From Gammaproteobacteria bacterium (lineage in GTDB: Bacteria > Pseudomonadota > Gammaproteobacteria > Ga0077536): a DNA stretch of 48,292 bases. The notes under the pieces were generated by a model. That model did no database searches. It saw only the letters and a program-made list of their open reading frames with translations, and was not told the origin of the DNA. Below, piece after piece: positions 24,445-33,988 of the stretch; within the stretch, counting starts at the first letter, position 1; each line of letters begins with the position of its first letter. The DNA is taken from assembly GCA_019747795.1 (NCBI GenBank), contig JAIEQK010000016.1:1-48292 (forward strand). Direction: 5' to 3'. The position numbers and the translations under genes are program-made.

Positions 24445-25476
24445 ATGGATGTGATCGACACCGCCACTCACCGCGCGCTGCGGCCCGGGCCCCGCAACGC
24501 CATCACCGACGTCGCCGGTCTCACCGTCGGCCAGGCCGCGGACGCCGACATCGGCACCGGCGTCACGGTGGTGGTGCCGGCGGCCGGCTGCGTCGGCGCG
24601 AGCGACGTACGCGGCGGCGCGCCCGGTACCTTCCTGACCGACATCCTGGACAGCGCCAACGTCGGCCTGCCGGTCGATGCCGTGGTGCTGACCGGCGGCT
24701 CGGTGTTCGGCATGGGCGCGGCACAGGCAGTGATCCACACGCTCGCCGCGCGCGGTCGCGGCGCGGACTTCGTCGGCCGCACCGTGCCCTGCGTCCCCGC
24801 GGCGGTGATCTTCGACCTGCACGCGCACCGGCGGGATGACTGGCTGGAGGCCTCGCCCTACCCGGCGCTCGGTCGCGCGGCGCTTGCCGCCGCCGAGGTC
24901 GACGTCGCCCAGGGTTCCGTCGGCGCCGGCACCGGTGCGTCGGCGTGCAGCTACGCGGGCGGCGTCGGCACGGCCTCGGCCGTCACGCCGGACGGCCTGG
25001 TGGTGGGCGCGCTGGTCGTGGTGAACAGCTTCGGCGAGGTGGTGATCCCGGGCTCCCGACACTTCTGGGCCTGGCCCTTTGAATTCGGCGACGAGTTCGG
25101 TGGTCTCGGCGGGCCCGCGGGACAGGCGCCGCTCTCCCCTGAGCTCTCCGTGCCGCCGGCCCTGCGCCAGCCCGGCATGAGCACCACGCTCGCGGTGGTC
25201 GCGACCAATGCCTCGCTCGATCGCCCGGCAGCCAAGCGCATGGCCATCATGGCCCAGGATGGCATCGCGCGCGCCGTGCGACCGGTGCACACGCTCTACG
25301 ACGGCGACGTGGTGTTCACCCTCGCGACCGGCGAGCGCGCGGCCGTCGCCGATCCGCTCGAGCAGGCGCGCATCGGCCATCTCGCCGCCGACTGCGTGGC
25401 GCGCGCCATCGCCCGCGCCGTGTACCACGCCGGACCGCGCGCGCAGCCGCCGTCGTGGCGCGAGACCTGGGGCTGA
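24445..25476 (+). CDS. P1 (S58) family peptidase, DmpA/NylC-like
   Basis: N-terminal-nucleophile hydrolase of the DmpA/NylC fold, active on small amides or peptides. Family marks are the start NAITDVAGLTVGQ, VRGGAPGT, VVLTGGSVFGMGAAQAV and the nucleophile region VVVNSFGEVV. By comparison with NylC (cut before Thr) and DmpA (cut before Ser), self-processing would occur between N194 and S195, leaving S195 as the nucleophile; this position is my inference. 343 residues is normal. No signal peptide. It lies 16 bases after uvrA. The true substrate is unknown. Confidence 0.85.
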   Translation: MDVIDTATHRALRPGPRNAITDVAGLTVGQAADADIGTGVTVVVPAAGCVGASDVRGGAPGTFLTDILDSANVGLPVDAVVLTGGSVFGMGAAQAVIHTLAARGRGADFVGRTVPCVPAAVIFDLHAHRRDDWLEASPYPALGRAALAAAEVDVAQGSVGAGTGASACSYAGGVGTASAVTPDGLVVGALVVVNSFGEVVIPGSRHFWAWPFEFGDEFGGLGGPAGQAPLSPELSVPPALRQPGMSTTLAVVATNASLDRPAAKRMAIMAQDGIARAVRPVHTLYDGDVVFTLATGERAAVADPLEQARIGHLAADCVARAIARAVYHAGPRAQPPSWRETWG

Positions 25477-25492
25477 GCCGCGCGCGGCTCGT

Positions 25493-26134
25493 TCAGATGC
25501 CGAGCTGCTGGCCGACCAGGTAGCCGTAGAGCGTCAGCACCGCGGCACTCGCCAGGCGCTCGTAGAAACCGCCGAACACGCTCGCCAGGCGCAGTGTCGC
25601 GAAGCGCCGATCGATGAGCCCGCCCAGCTCGCGGCCGAGCGCGCCGGCCAGCCGCGGCAGCAGGAGCGCGAGGCCGAGCAGGGCGCCGGCCGCCAGCGGA
25701 CTTGGCCAGGCGGACGCGCTCAGCGCGCCGAGTTCGGTCCGCAGGGCATCGAACAGGGAGCCGGCCAGCACGCAGCCCTGCACGGTGAAGACCGCGGCGG
25801 CGCGCCGCGCGGTCCACGGCAGGCGCGCGGCCAGCAGGCCCGCCGTCGGCAGCACGATCATCAGGCCGAGAGCGTCCAGCGGCGCGAGCCGCAGGAGCTC
25901 CATCAGCGAGGCCGCCGCGCGCAGCCCGAAGATCGCGGGGTAGGTGATCAGCACCGCGGCCGCCACGCTCGTGAAACGCGCAAGCGGCGAGAGCGTGTCG
26001 CGCCAGCGTCGCCGACGCGCGTCCGCGTCGGCCGACGCCGCAGCACGCGTGGCCAGCCAGTCCTCCAGCGCGCCGCCGACGCACAGCACGGCGGTCAAGC
26101 AGAGCAGGGCCTGGGCAGGGGGCAGCGGCAGCAT
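25493..26134 (-). CDS. Multi-pass membrane protein of unknown function
   Basis: 213 residues with about five or six hydrophobic stretches, including residues about 4-22, 52-75, 84-105, 115-135 and 145-165, plus a weaker one near the C-terminus. A basic, Arg-rich cytosolic loop (residues about 38-48) follows the first segment. No catalytic motif was seen and I do not recognise the family. Coding is supported by the clean start (ATG 26132-26134), the hydrophobic pattern and its tail-to-tail fit with the peptidase gene, 16 bases away. Confidence 0.6.
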   Translation of the reverse strand: MLPLPPAQALLCLTAVLCVGGALEDWLATRAAASADADARRRRWRDTLSPLARFTSVAAAVLITYPAIFGLRAAASLMELLRLAPLDALGLMIVLPTAGLLAARLPWTARRAAAVFTVQGCVLAGSLFDALRTELGALSASAWPSPLAAGALLGLALLLPRLAGALGRELGGLIDRRFATLRLASVFGGFYERLASAAVLTLYGYLVGQQLGI

Positions 26135-26181
26135 CGGGCGTGATCAGTGGCGGCCGGTCAATGAGGAGCAGGGCTATCGGG

Positions 26182-26187
26182 TATCAT
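26182..26187 (+). promoter_or_regulatory. Possible -10 box of the PfkB kinase gene
   Basis: TATCAT lies 34 bases before the ATG of the kinase gene. No convincing -35 box was found at 16-18 bases, so this is only a weak candidate. Confidence 0.3.
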
Positions 26188-26221
26188 GCCGCCCATCCCC
26201 GTTTGCACAGGACTCCACGGC

Positions 26222-27160
26222 ATGTCCGTTCTGATCTGCGGTTCGCTCGCCTTCGACAACATCATGGTGTTCCAGGACAGGTTCAAGCACCACATCCTGC
26301 CCGACAAGATCCACATCCTGAACGTGTCCTTCCTGGTCCCGGAACTGCGCCGCGAGTTCGGTGGCTGCGCCGGCAACATCGCTTATAACCTGAAGCTGCT
26401 GGGCGGCGCACCCCTGATCATGGGCACCGTCGGCACCGACTTCGCGCCGTACGCCGCGTGGCTCGCGCGCCATGGCATCGACACGCGCTGCATCACCACC
26501 GTCGACGGCTCGCTCACCGCCCAGGCTTTCATCACCACCGATCTGGACGACAATCAGATCACCGCCTTCCATCCCGGCGCGATGAACCACTCGGCGCGCA
26601 ACAAGGTCGCCGATGCCGGCGCCGTCGAACTCGCCATCGTCGCGCCCGACGGCCGCGATGGCATGCTGACCCACGCGCGACAGCTGGCCGACGCCGGCAT
26701 TCCGTTCATCTTCGATCCGGGTCAGGGCATGCCGATGTTCGACGGCGACGATCTCAAGGCCTTCATCGATCTCGCCACCTGGGTGACGGTCAACGACTAC
26801 GAATCGGAGCTGATGCAGGAGCGCACCGGCTTGTCGCCCGAGGCGATCGCCGAACGCGTCAAGGCCTGCATCGTGACGCGCGGCGGCGAGGGCTCGCAGA
26901 TCTACACTCGCGAGGGGCGCATCGACATTCCCGCGGCCAAGCCCGCGAGCCTGACCGATCCGACCGGCTGCGGCGACGCCTACCGCGCGGGCCTGCTCTA
27001 CGGCCTGGTGCAGGGCCTGCCCTGGGAGACCACCGGGCGCATCGCGTCGCTGTGCGGCGCGATCAAGATCGCCCACTCCGGCACCCAGAACCATCACTAC
27101 ACGCGGGACGAGTTCGCCGCGCGCTACCGAGCGGAGTTCGGCGCGCCGCTGGCGTGGTGA
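26222..27160 (+). CDS. PfkB-family carbohydrate/nucleoside kinase
   Basis: Phosphotransferase of the ribokinase/adenosine kinase superfamily. It begins MSVLICGSLAFDNIM, has the GGCAGNIAYNLKLLGG substrate-binding loop, and the C-terminal PfkB signature DPTGCGDAY (residues 246-254), in which D252 is the expected catalytic base of the anion hole. 312 residues is normal. The GGCAGNIA loop and the IMVF start resemble bacterial adenosine-kinase-like members, so a nucleoside is a plausible substrate, but this cannot be settled by reading. It precedes lgt by 40 bases on the same strand. Confidence 0.85.
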   Translation: MSVLICGSLAFDNIMVFQDRFKHHILPDKIHILNVSFLVPELRREFGGCAGNIAYNLKLLGGAPLIMGTVGTDFAPYAAWLARHGIDTRCITTVDGSLTAQAFITTDLDDNQITAFHPGAMNHSARNKVADAGAVELAIVAPDGRDGMLTHARQLADAGIPFIFDPGQGMPMFDGDDLKAFIDLATWVTVNDYESELMQERTGLSPEAIAERVKACIVTRGGEGSQIYTREGRIDIPAAKPASLTDPTGCGDAYRAGLLYGLVQGLPWETTGRIASLCGAIKIAHSGTQNHHYTRDEFAARYRAEFGAPLAW

Positions 27161-27200
27161 GGCGCATAATGCGGAACCGTCGACTGGAACGTTCAAGGCC

Positions 27201-27983
27201 ATGATCCCTTTTCCGCACATCGATCCCGTCGCGTTCAAGGTCGGCCCCGTCGCCGTGCACTGGTACGGGCTGTCCTACATCGTCGGCATCGCGCTGGGCT
27301 GGGGACTCTTGCACGACCGCGCCGCGCGCAGCGACGGGCGCTGGACCAGCGAGCAGGTCGCGGACCTGGTGTTCTACGCCGCGCTCGGCGGCGTGCTCGG
27401 TGGACGTCTCGGCTACATCCTGTTCTACAACTTCGAAACCTACCTCGCCAATCCGCTCGGCATCTTCAAGGTCTGGCAGGGCGGCATGTCGTTTCACGGC
27501 GGCGCGCTCGGCATGAGTCTCGCGTTGGCGTGGTACGCGCGCGCCGGCAAGCGGCCCTTCCTCGAACTGGCGGATTTCCTCGTGCCGGTGATCCCGATTG
27601 GCTTGGGCCTCGGCCGCCTCGCCAACTTCGTCAACCAGGAACTGTGGGGCGCCCCGACCACGCTGCCCTGGGGCGTGGTGTTCACCAATCCCGCGGCCGG
27701 CGGCGTGGCCCGCCATCCGAGCCAGATCTACGAAGCCCTGCTCGAAGGCCTGCTGTTGTTCGTGATCCTGAACCTGGTCGCGCGCCGACCGCGGCCGACC
27801 GGCATGCTGCTCGGCCTGTTCCTGATGTTCTACGGCCTGTTCCGCTTCGCGGTGGAATTCGTGCGCGAGCCGGACGCGCACATCGGCTATCTCGCCTTCG
27901 ACTGGTTCACCATGGGGCAGCTGCTCTCGCTGCCGATGGTGATCATCGGGCTCGTCCTGGTCATCGCCGCCGGCCGGCGCTGA
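27201..27983 (+). CDS. lgt: Prolipoprotein diacylglyceryl transferase
   Basis: Inner-membrane enzyme that adds diacylglycerol to the lipobox cysteine, the first step of lipoprotein maturation. Seven hydrophobic segments are visible. Conserved motifs are HWYGLSYIVG near the start, GGMSFHGGALG with the essential His, GLGRLANFVNQELWG (the Lgt signature) and HPSQIYEALLEG. 260 residues is normal. It is followed nine bases later by thyA, the order seen in many gammaproteobacteria, so lgt, thyA and folA probably form an operon. Confidence 0.97.
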   Translation: MIPFPHIDPVAFKVGPVAVHWYGLSYIVGIALGWGLLHDRAARSDGRWTSEQVADLVFYAALGGVLGGRLGYILFYNFETYLANPLGIFKVWQGGMSFHGGALGMSLALAWYARAGKRPFLELADFLVPVIPIGLGLGRLANFVNQELWGAPTTLPWGVVFTNPAAGGVARHPSQIYEALLEGLLLFVILNLVARRPRPTGMLLGLFLMFYGLFRFAVEFVREPDAHIGYLAFDWFTMGQLLSLPMVIIGLVLVIAAGRR

Positions 27984-27992
27984 GGAGACGGC

Positions 27993-28787
27993 ATGCAGAC
28001 CTACCTCGATCTCCTGCGGCACGTGCGCGAGCACGGCGTGCGCAAGACCGACCGCACCGGCACCGGCACGCTGAGCGTGTTCGGTTACCAGATGCGCTTC
28101 GATCTCGGGGCGGGCTTTCCGCTCCTCACCACCAAGAAGCTGCATTTGAAGTCGATCATCCACGAGCTGATCTGGTTCCTGCGCGGCGAGTCCAATATCG
28201 CCTATCTCAAGCAGCACGGTGTCAGCATCTGGGACGAGTGGGCCGACGCCGACGGCGAACTCGGGCCGGTCTACGGCGTGCAGTGGCGCTCCTGGCCGAC
28301 GCCGGGCGGCGGCCAGGTCGACCAGCTCGCCGAGGTCATCGAAGCCATCAAGCGCACGCCGGACTCGCGTCGCCTGGTGGTGAGCGCCTGGAATGTGGCC
28401 GAAGTGCCGCGCATGGCGCTCGCGCCCTGCCACGTGATGTTCCAGTTCTACGTGGCCGACGGTCGACTGTCCTGCCAGATGTACCAGCGCAGCGCGGACA
28501 TCTTCCTGGGCGTGCCGTTCAACATCGCCTCCTACGCGCTCCTGACACTCATGGTGGCGCAGGTCTGCGATCTCGCGCCCGGTGATTTCGTGCACACGCT
28601 CGGCGACGCGCACCTGTACTTGAACCACCTCGAACAGGCGGATCTGCAGCTCACGCGCACGCCCTACCCGGCGCCGACCATGCGTCTGAATCCCGCGGTG
28701 AAGTCGATCGACGCGTTCACCTACGAGGACTTCACCCTCGAAGGCTACGTCGCCCATCCGCACATTCCCGCGCCCGTCGCGGTGTGA
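27993..28787 (+). CDS. thyA: Thymidylate synthase
   Basis: Makes dTMP from dUMP with methylene-tetrahydrofolate. The 264 residues equal the E. coli length. The nucleophile is C146 in [30 protein letters not shown], the [12 protein letters not shown] phosphate site and the [21 protein letters not shown] segment are all present. The start has GAGG eight bases upstream. Its product dihydrofolate is recycled by the folA product encoded 10 bases downstream. Confidence 0.98.
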   Translation: MQTYLDLLRHVREHGVRKTDRTGTGTLSVFGYQMRFDLGAGFPLLTTKKLHLKSIIHELIWFLRGESNIAYLKQHGVSIWDEWADADGELGPVYGVQWRSWPTPGGGQVDQLAEVIEAIKRTPDSRRLVVSAWNVAEVPRMALAPCHVMFQFYVADGRLSCQMYQRSADIFLGVPFNIASYALLTLMVAQVCDLAPGDFVHTLGDAHLYLNHLEQADLQLTRTPYPAPTMRLNPAVKSIDAFTYEDFTLEGYVAHPHIPAPVAV

Positions 28788-28797
28788 GCGCGCGCCG

Positions 28798-29298
28798 ATG
28801 CGCGTGAGCCTGGTGGTCGCCATGGCGCATGACGGCGTGATCGGCCGCGACGGCGGCATGCCCTGGCATCTGCCCGCGGAGCTCAAGCGCTTTCGCGCCA
28901 TCACCATGGGCAAGCCCATCGTCATGGGACGCCGCACCCACGACTCCATCGGCCGCGCCTTGCCGGGACGGCGCAACATCGTGCTGAGTCGTGATCCTGC
29001 CTATCGGGCCGCCGAGGGCTGTGAAGTCTTCCCCTCGCTGGACGCCGCGCTCGCCGAACTCGGCGACTGCGAGGAAGTGATGATCATCGGCGGCGCGACG
29101 CTCTACGCCGAGGCGCTGCCGCGCGCCACGCGCCTGCACCTGACCGAGATCGACGCGGAACTCGCCGGCGACACCTGGTTTCCCGCATTCGACAGAGACC
29201 AATGGCGCGAGGTGGCGAGCGAGGCGCGCGGCATCGATGCCGATAATCCGCTCGCATGGAGGCACGTGGTGCTGGAACGCGAGCCGCCTGTCAGCTGA
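28798..29298 (+). CDS. folA: Dihydrofolate reductase
   Basis: Reduces dihydrofolate to tetrahydrofolate with NADPH. It begins [32 protein letters not shown] and has the NADPH motif [19 protein letters not shown] and [10 protein letters not shown]. 166 residues is normal. The active-site acid is E28 where E. coli has D27, a conservative change. The last eight bases overlap the end of the convergent FG-GAP gene. Third gene of the lgt-thyA-folA unit; no terminator fits between the convergent genes. Confidence 0.96.
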   Translation: MRVSLVVAMAHDGVIGRDGGMPWHLPAELKRFRAITMGKPIVMGRRTHDSIGRALPGRRNIVLSRDPAYRAAEGCEVFPSLDAALAELGDCEEVMIIGGATLYAEALPRATRLHLTEIDAELAGDTWFPAFDRDQWREVASEARGIDADNPLAWRHVVLEREPPVS

Positions 29299-32077
29299 GG
29301 TCGCGCGCGAGCGAGCTGTCTATCAGGAGCGTGACCGCCGCGTCCGCGTGGGTATAGGTGGCGTAGAGCACGCCCGCGAGCGTGACGTCCTGGCCCGCGA
29401 CCCAGCCCTGCCCACTGGCCTCGATGCGGTCGCCGGCATCGCCTTCGACCACCAGTTGCCGCGTGGCGGTCTCGAGGAACATGTCGCTCGCATCCGGCAA
29501 GGCCAGCACGTCGCGCACCGCGAGCCGCAAGGTGTTGTCACCGCTACCCGTGAGGTCGATACGCTCGATGCCGCTGATGCGGGAGTCCGCCACGGCGGTC
29601 AGATCGAGCGTGACGCCGGCGCCCACCAGTCGCAGTCGGTCCTCACCGCCGCCGCCGTCCGCGCGGCGCAGGCCGTCCCGCCACACGAGCGTGTCATTGC
29701 CCCCACCGCCGCGCAGCACGTCGGCGCCGCCACCGCCGTCGAGGTGATCGTCGCCGAGGCCGCCCACGAAGTTCTCGTCCGCGCTCGTGCCGCTGAGCGT
29801 GTCCGACGCCGGGCCGCCCTGTCGTGTCACCACGCCGTTGAAGTCGCGACCGTGCACGACGTAGGCCGCGCCCGAGCCGCTCAGGTTCGGATTGCCCGAC
29901 GGCGCGCCGACTAGGAGATCGTCGAAGCCGTCGCCGTTGACGTCGCCCGCGCCGCTCACCGCCACGCCGCTGAAGGTTTCGGCGGCGGTGCCATCCAGCC
30001 GGATGCCATTGGTGCCGTCGATGTCGCTCAGCGCCAGGCGAGCCGCGAAGCCGTCGCCGCGCCCGAACACTACGTAGCTCGAACCCGAGCGCGCGCCGTT
30101 CGGCGTCTCGCGATAGACCCCGATGAGGATGTCGTCGTAGCCATCGCCATTGACGTCGCCGGCGGCAGCAAGAGCGCCGCCGCTGAAATGCTGTGCGGCC
30201 GCGCCGTCGATGCGGAAGCCGTTGCTGCCGTCGAGCGTCGCGAGATCCAGTTGCGGCGCGAAGCCCTGCGTGTTGCCGAACACGACGTAGCTGGTGCCGG
30301 CGCCATTGGAAGCGGCTAGGTCAGCGCCGATCAGGAAGTCGTCGACGCCGTCACCGTTGACGTCTCCCGCGCCGGCGAGCGCAACGCCGCTGCGATCTTC
30401 CGGCGTAGCGCCGACAATCTCGAAGCCATTGGCCCCGTCGAGCGTGCCGAGATCGAAGACCGGGCCCTGACCGTCGGCCTTGCCGTAGACGACGTAGGTG
30501 ACGCCGGCCCCATTGTTGGGGCCGATAGGACCATTGAATGGCGTGCTCGCCAGTACATCGTCGAAACCGTCGCCATTGATGTCGCCAGCGGCGGCCACGA
30601 CGATGCCGACGTCTCTGAAGGGTTCGGGGCTATCGATCCGAAAGCCGTCGCTGCCATCGAGCGCACCGAGGTCCAGGCTCGCGCCAAAACCCTGTGCGTG
30701 CCCGAATACCACGTAGATGGATCCCGCGGAATTGCCGCCAAGCACTGTGAAGGGCGCGCCAATCATCAGGTCATCAAAGCCATCGCCGTTGACGTCGCCG
30801 GCGCTGCTCACGCTCCAGCCGCTACTGTCGCCGGGTTGCACGCCCGTCAGCTTGAAGCCCGTGTTGCCGTCCAGGCTGTTGAGGTCCAGGGCGGCGGGGA
30901 AGCCGTCCGCCCGTCCGAAGACGAGGTAGCTCACGCCTGCGCGGCCATTGGCCAGGCGGTCGCCGATCAACATGTCTGCGAAGCCGTCGCCGTTGATGTC
31001 ACCGACGCCGGACATGGCGAAGATGTCGTAGGCGCCCGGCACATCGCCCACCAGGCGGAAGCCATCGCTGCCGTCCAGCGCGGCGAGTTCGACGCTCGAT
31101 TCAGACGCTTCGGCGCGACCGAACAGGACGAAGGCTCCGCGCGGCTGGCTCGTGGTGGGGAAAGACGGCGCGCCGATGAAGAGGTCGTCCAGGCCGTCGC
31201 CGTTCACGTCCCCCACGTTCGCGACGGCGCCGCCGAGGTTGTCACGCGCGAAGAGACCATCGAGGCGATAGCCATTCGTGCCGTTCAGGTTCGCGAGCGG
31301 CATCGCCCCGCCTACCAGGCGCGGCGCGGCGGCTTCGACGAGCAGCGTTGCGTCGCCCTGCGTGAAGCGGGCATAACTCACGCCATCGAGCGTCCTCGCG
31401 CCCGCTGCCTGCCACGCGCCATGGGCCGTGACCAGGTCGTCGCTGCCGGCGCGCACGCGCAGCGTGTCGCTGTCGGACAGGCTCGCCACGCGCGCCGCCG
31501 TCAGGGTCAGCGCATTGGCGCCACTGCCGTGGATGTCCAGTGCTTCGATGGCCGCGGCCCGCTGCAGGGTCGTGCTGGTGATAGCGAGTCCCGCGCCAGT
31601 GAACAACAAGGTGTCGGTGCCACTGCCGCCGCTCTGCACGAGGTCGGCGCCATCGAAGATCAGCACATCGTCGCCGGCCCCGCCGCGCAGGGTGTCCGCG
31701 CCGCCGCGACCATGCAGGCGGTTGTCACCGCGATTGCCGAGCAGGGTATTGGCGCCGTCGTTGCCGGTCCCAAGCAGGTTGGCCACACCGAGCAGCGTGA
31801 GGTTTTCCTGGTGGACACCCAGCGCGTAGCTGACGGCGGCCTTCACCAGGTCGAGGCCGGGATCGGTCAGCGTCTTGTCGATTTCGCCCGGGCCGTCGAT
31901 GACGTAGGTGTCATCGCCCGCATCCCCGCGCAGTTGGTCGCGGCCGCGGCCGCCGTCAAGCAGGTCGTCGCCAGCGCGGCCGACGAGCCGGTCATCGCCC
32001 GCGAGCCCGAACAGCACATCCGCGCTCGCGCCGCCGATCAGGCTGTCGTTTCTCGATGTACCGCGCTTGACTGCCAT
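29291..32077 (-). CDS. RTX-like protein with seven FG-GAP (integrin-type) repeats
   Basis: About 928 residues, likely secreted. Residues about 8-130 hold Gly/Asp nonapeptides of the RTX type ([17 protein letters not shown]). Residues about 260-750 hold seven blades, each beginning LDGS-x-GFR and continuing to a GDVNGDG(F/L/Y)DD calcium loop, enough for one seven-bladed propeller. A second RTX cluster ([20 protein letters not shown]) follows before the C-terminal domain. No N-terminal signal peptide is seen, so type I secretion by a C-terminal signal is likely, but no exporter genes are nearby. I start at the ATG at 32077; a GTG at 32098 is possible. A surface or adhesion role is inferred only from architecture. 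Confidence 0.88.
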   Translation of the reverse strand: MAVKRGTSRNDSLIGGASADVLFGLAGDDRLVGRAGDDLLDGGRGRDQLRGDAGDDTYVIDGPGEIDKTLTDPGLDLVKAAVSYALGVHQENLTLLGVANLLGTGNDGANTLLGNRGDNRLHGRGGADTLRGGAGDDVLIFDGADLVQSGGSGTDTLLFTGAGLAITSTTLQRAAAIEALDIHGSGANALTLTAARVASLSDSDTLRVRAGSDDLVTAHGAWQAAGARTLDGVSYARFTQGDATLLVEAAAPRLVGGAMPLANLNGTNGYRLDGLFARDNLGGAVANVGDVNGDGLDDLFIGAPSFPTTSQPRGAFVLFGRAEASESSVELAALDGSDGFRLVGDVPGAYDIFAMSGVGDINGDGFADMLIGDRLANGRAGVSYLVFGRADGFPAALDLNSLDGNTGFKLTGVQPGDSSGWSVSSAGDVNGDGFDDLMIGAPFTVLGGNSAGSIYVVFGHAQGFGASLDLGALDGSDGFRIDSPEPFRDVGIVVAAAGDINGDGFDDVLASTPFNGPIGPNNGAGVTYVVYGKADGQGPVFDLGTLDGANGFEIVGATPEDRSGVALAGAGDVNGDGVDDFLIGADLAASNGAGTSYVVFGNTQGFAPQLDLATLDGSNGFRIDGAAAQHFSGGALAAAGDVNGDGYDDILIGVYRETPNGARSGSSYVVFGRGDGFAARLALSDIDGTNGIRLDGTAAETFSGVAVSGAGDVNGDGFDDLLVGAPSGNPNLSGSGAAYVVHGRDFNGVVTRQGGPASDTLSGTSADENFVGGLGDDHLDGGGGADVLRGGGGNDTLVWRDGLRRADGGGGEDRLRLVGAGVTLDLTAVADSRISGIERIDLTGSGDNTLRLAVRDVLALPDASDMFLETATRQLVVEGDAGDRIEASGQGWVAGQDVTLAGVLYATYTHADAAVTLLIDSSLARDLS
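29850..31310 (-). repeat. Seven tandem FG-GAP coding repeats
   Basis: Seven diverged in-frame units with the GDVNGDG core at about 29940, 30155, 30360, 30580, 30790, 30995 and 31205, so the period is about 205-220 bases. Repeat identity is mainly at protein level, which suggests old duplication under selection rather than recent expansion. Confidence 0.85.
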
Positions 32078-32202
32078 GTCGGGCCCATCCGGGCCCACCG
32101 TCGGACCGCCTGGGCGTTCACCCTAGCCGAAGTACCGGGCGGACGACAGTTCGGAGCTTGCTGGCGCCCGCGCGCAGGGGCGGTGCCAGGACGGGGCAAG
32201 GC

Positions 32203-32799
32203 CTAGCCGCGGGACAGCGCGCGTGCCGGTTGCGGGACCGAGAGAGTCGGGCTGCGGGATACATCGTCGACCGCCCGCGCGATCTCCAGGCTCACCTGCC
32301 CGACCTTCAGGCCCCACCAGCCGACGGTCGCGTTGTTGATCACGCGTCCATCGGGCAGCTTGGCGAGCACGTCGCGAAAGCGCAGCTTGGGGCCGGGCTT
32401 GCCGTCCTCGCCCGGCACGCGCATGGCGTACTCGAGTCGGAAGACGCCGCCGTCGGTGAAGCCGCGGGCGAGGCCGACCACGTCCTCGCGCGTGCCCTGG
32501 AAGTCGCCGGTCGGCGTGCGGGTCAGGCGCCAGGTCTTGCGATCCTTCTCGCCGTCGTCGAAGGCGAAGTCCTCGACGAGCGTCAGCGTGGTGCCGTCCC
32601 AGGTGCCTTCCAGGTAGGCGGTGAAACCGCGATCGACCCCGGTGATGGTGCTGAAGCGGCCGCGGCCGATGGTGTGGCCGACGAGGTCCCTCTCCAGCAC
32701 GAACCGCTCACTCGCGGCCTCCGGTGGCGGGGCCGGCGCGGTGGCGCAGGCGCCGAGGCCGAGGGGGGCGAGCAGGATCGCGGCTAGGTGTCTGTGCAT
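32203..32799 (-). CDS. DUF3833 family lipoprotein
   Basis: 198 residues. The start MHRHLAAILLAPLGLGAC is a lipoprotein signal with the lipobox LGAC and C18 as the lipidated residue. The body has the DUF3833 pattern: ERDLVGHTIGRGRFSTITG, FTAYLEGTWDGTTLTLVEDFAFDDGEKDRKTWRL and RVPGEDGKPGPKLRFRDVL. Function unknown. The frame is open further upstream, but the ATG at 32797-32799 gives the proper lipoprotein start. It diverges from the universal stress gene, with 208 bases between them in which no convincing promoter was found. Confidence 0.88.
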   Translation of the reverse strand: MHRHLAAILLAPLGLGACATAPAPPPEAASERFVLERDLVGHTIGRGRFSTITGVDRGFTAYLEGTWDGTTLTLVEDFAFDDGEKDRKTWRLTRTPTGDFQGTREDVVGLARGFTDGGVFRLEYAMRVPGEDGKPGPKLRFRDVLAKLPDGRVINNATVGWWGLKVGQVSLEIARAVDDVSRSPTLSVPQPARALSRG

Positions 32800-33007
32800 G
32801 GCGGACTCCGGCGGCGTGGTTCTGTGAATCGTCCACCGACTACGCCCGTCCACGACGCCCGGATTACTCGCGGCCGCCGCACGGACCATGCCGACCCCGT
32901 GGAAGTTCCCATCCCTGGACTCGTTAAAGGCGAAAACGGCCCTCGGCATTTTCTGCTGTGCGGGGCGCGACCGATGGGCGAGGCTGCCATCAGAAACGGA
33001 GGTCCCC

Positions 33008-33973
33008 ATGCGCTTCAATCACGTGCTCGCCTACCTCGATACCCGTCGCGTGGCGAACCCGGCGCGAACGCGCGCCTGCCTTGCCAGCCTGGCCGACCTG
33101 GCCGTAGCCCACGAGGCGCGCCTCACCCTGTGCGACGTGCTCGAACCGCCGCCGGCGGCGGCCGGGGGCACCTCGGAGCGCGTCGCGGCGCTGCGCCGGC
33201 GCTATGTGCTCGCGGCGCTCGAGCATCTCGCGACGGAACTGCGCGGAAAGGTCGTCGCGGAGCACGTGTTGCTGGAGGGCAACCCGTTCATCGCCATCTC
33301 GCGACACGCGGCCCACCACGGCATCGATCTCGTGGCCACGCTCGATGGTACCGACGGCGAGGGTCGGCCGGACGCCACCGCCAGGCATCTCGTGCGCAAG
33401 TGCCCGGCGCCGGTATGGGTGATGGGGCCGCGCGGCCACGGCGCGCGGCAGCGCCTGCTGGTGGCCGTCGACCGCGACATCTTTCCCGCCACGGCGACTC
33501 CGCGCGACATGGCCGGGCGCCTGGTCGACGCCGCCGTCGCGCTCGCCCGCGGCCAGCCAGCGAGCGTGCACCTCGCCCACGCCTGGCAGGTCTACGGGGC
33601 GGAGCTGATGGAGGATCCGGGGCTGGGACTCGACGCCGCCAGTCTCGAGGCCTATGTCGACGGCCAGCGCTACAGCCACCACCTGTGGCTGGAAGAACTG
33701 CACGACGCGCTGCGCGCCCGGCTGGCAATACGCAGCGACTTCTCGCTCGAGACCACCACCCACCTGGTCGAGGGCGAGGCCGCCGAGGTGCTGCCGGCGC
33801 TGGCGCGGCGTTTGAGCGTGGACGCGCTCTTGCTCGGCACGCTGGGCGCGAGTCGCGCGCCGGGCGTGCTGATCGGCAACACGGCCGAGGAGATCCTCGG
33901 CCGCGCGGGCGTGCCGATACTCGCGCTCAAGCCGCCTGGCTTCGAATCGCCGCTGATCTCGCCCGGCGCGTGA
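33008..33973 (+). CDS. Tandem universal stress protein
   Basis: 321 residues with two Usp domains (about 1-145 and 150-315). The first begins MRFNHVLAYLDTRR, the second RQRLLVAVDRDIF. The second domain carries the nucleotide-loop pattern G-x2-G-x9-G as GTLGASRAPGVLIG followed by Asn instead of the usual Ser/Thr, so nucleotide binding may be altered. The end VPILALKPPGFESP is typical of the UspE group. The start ATG has GGAGG six bases upstream; upstream frame extension lacks Usp sequence. It converges on apaH with 15 bases between the stops. Confidence 0.9.
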   Translation: MRFNHVLAYLDTRRVANPARTRACLASLADLAVAHEARLTLCDVLEPPPAAAGGTSERVAALRRRYVLAALEHLATELRGKVVAEHVLLEGNPFIAISRHAAHHGIDLVATLDGTDGEGRPDATARHLVRKCPAPVWVMGPRGHGARQRLLVAVDRDIFPATATPRDMAGRLVDAAVALARGQPASVHLAHAWQVYGAELMEDPGLGLDAASLEAYVDGQRYSHHLWLEELHDALRARLAIRSDFSLETTTHLVEGEAAEVLPALARRLSVDALLLGTLGASRAPGVLIGNTAEEILGRAGVPILALKPPGFESPLISPGA

Positions 33974-33988
33974 GCGACGGCGCGAGTT

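Noticed and set aside
22005-24467. Long minus-strand open frame opposite uvrA
   Set aside because: Fully antisense to a complete uvrA, and composition is that of a shadow frame.
29850-31310. Regular repeats that could suggest a CRISPR array
   Set aside because: The period is about 210 bases and the repeats code for diverged FG-GAP blades; there are no short identical repeats with unique spacers.
30698-32206. Long plus-strand open frame opposite the FG-GAP gene
   Set aside because: It mirrors the repeats of the minus-strand gene; the FG-GAP and RTX motifs on the other strand prove which frame is coding.
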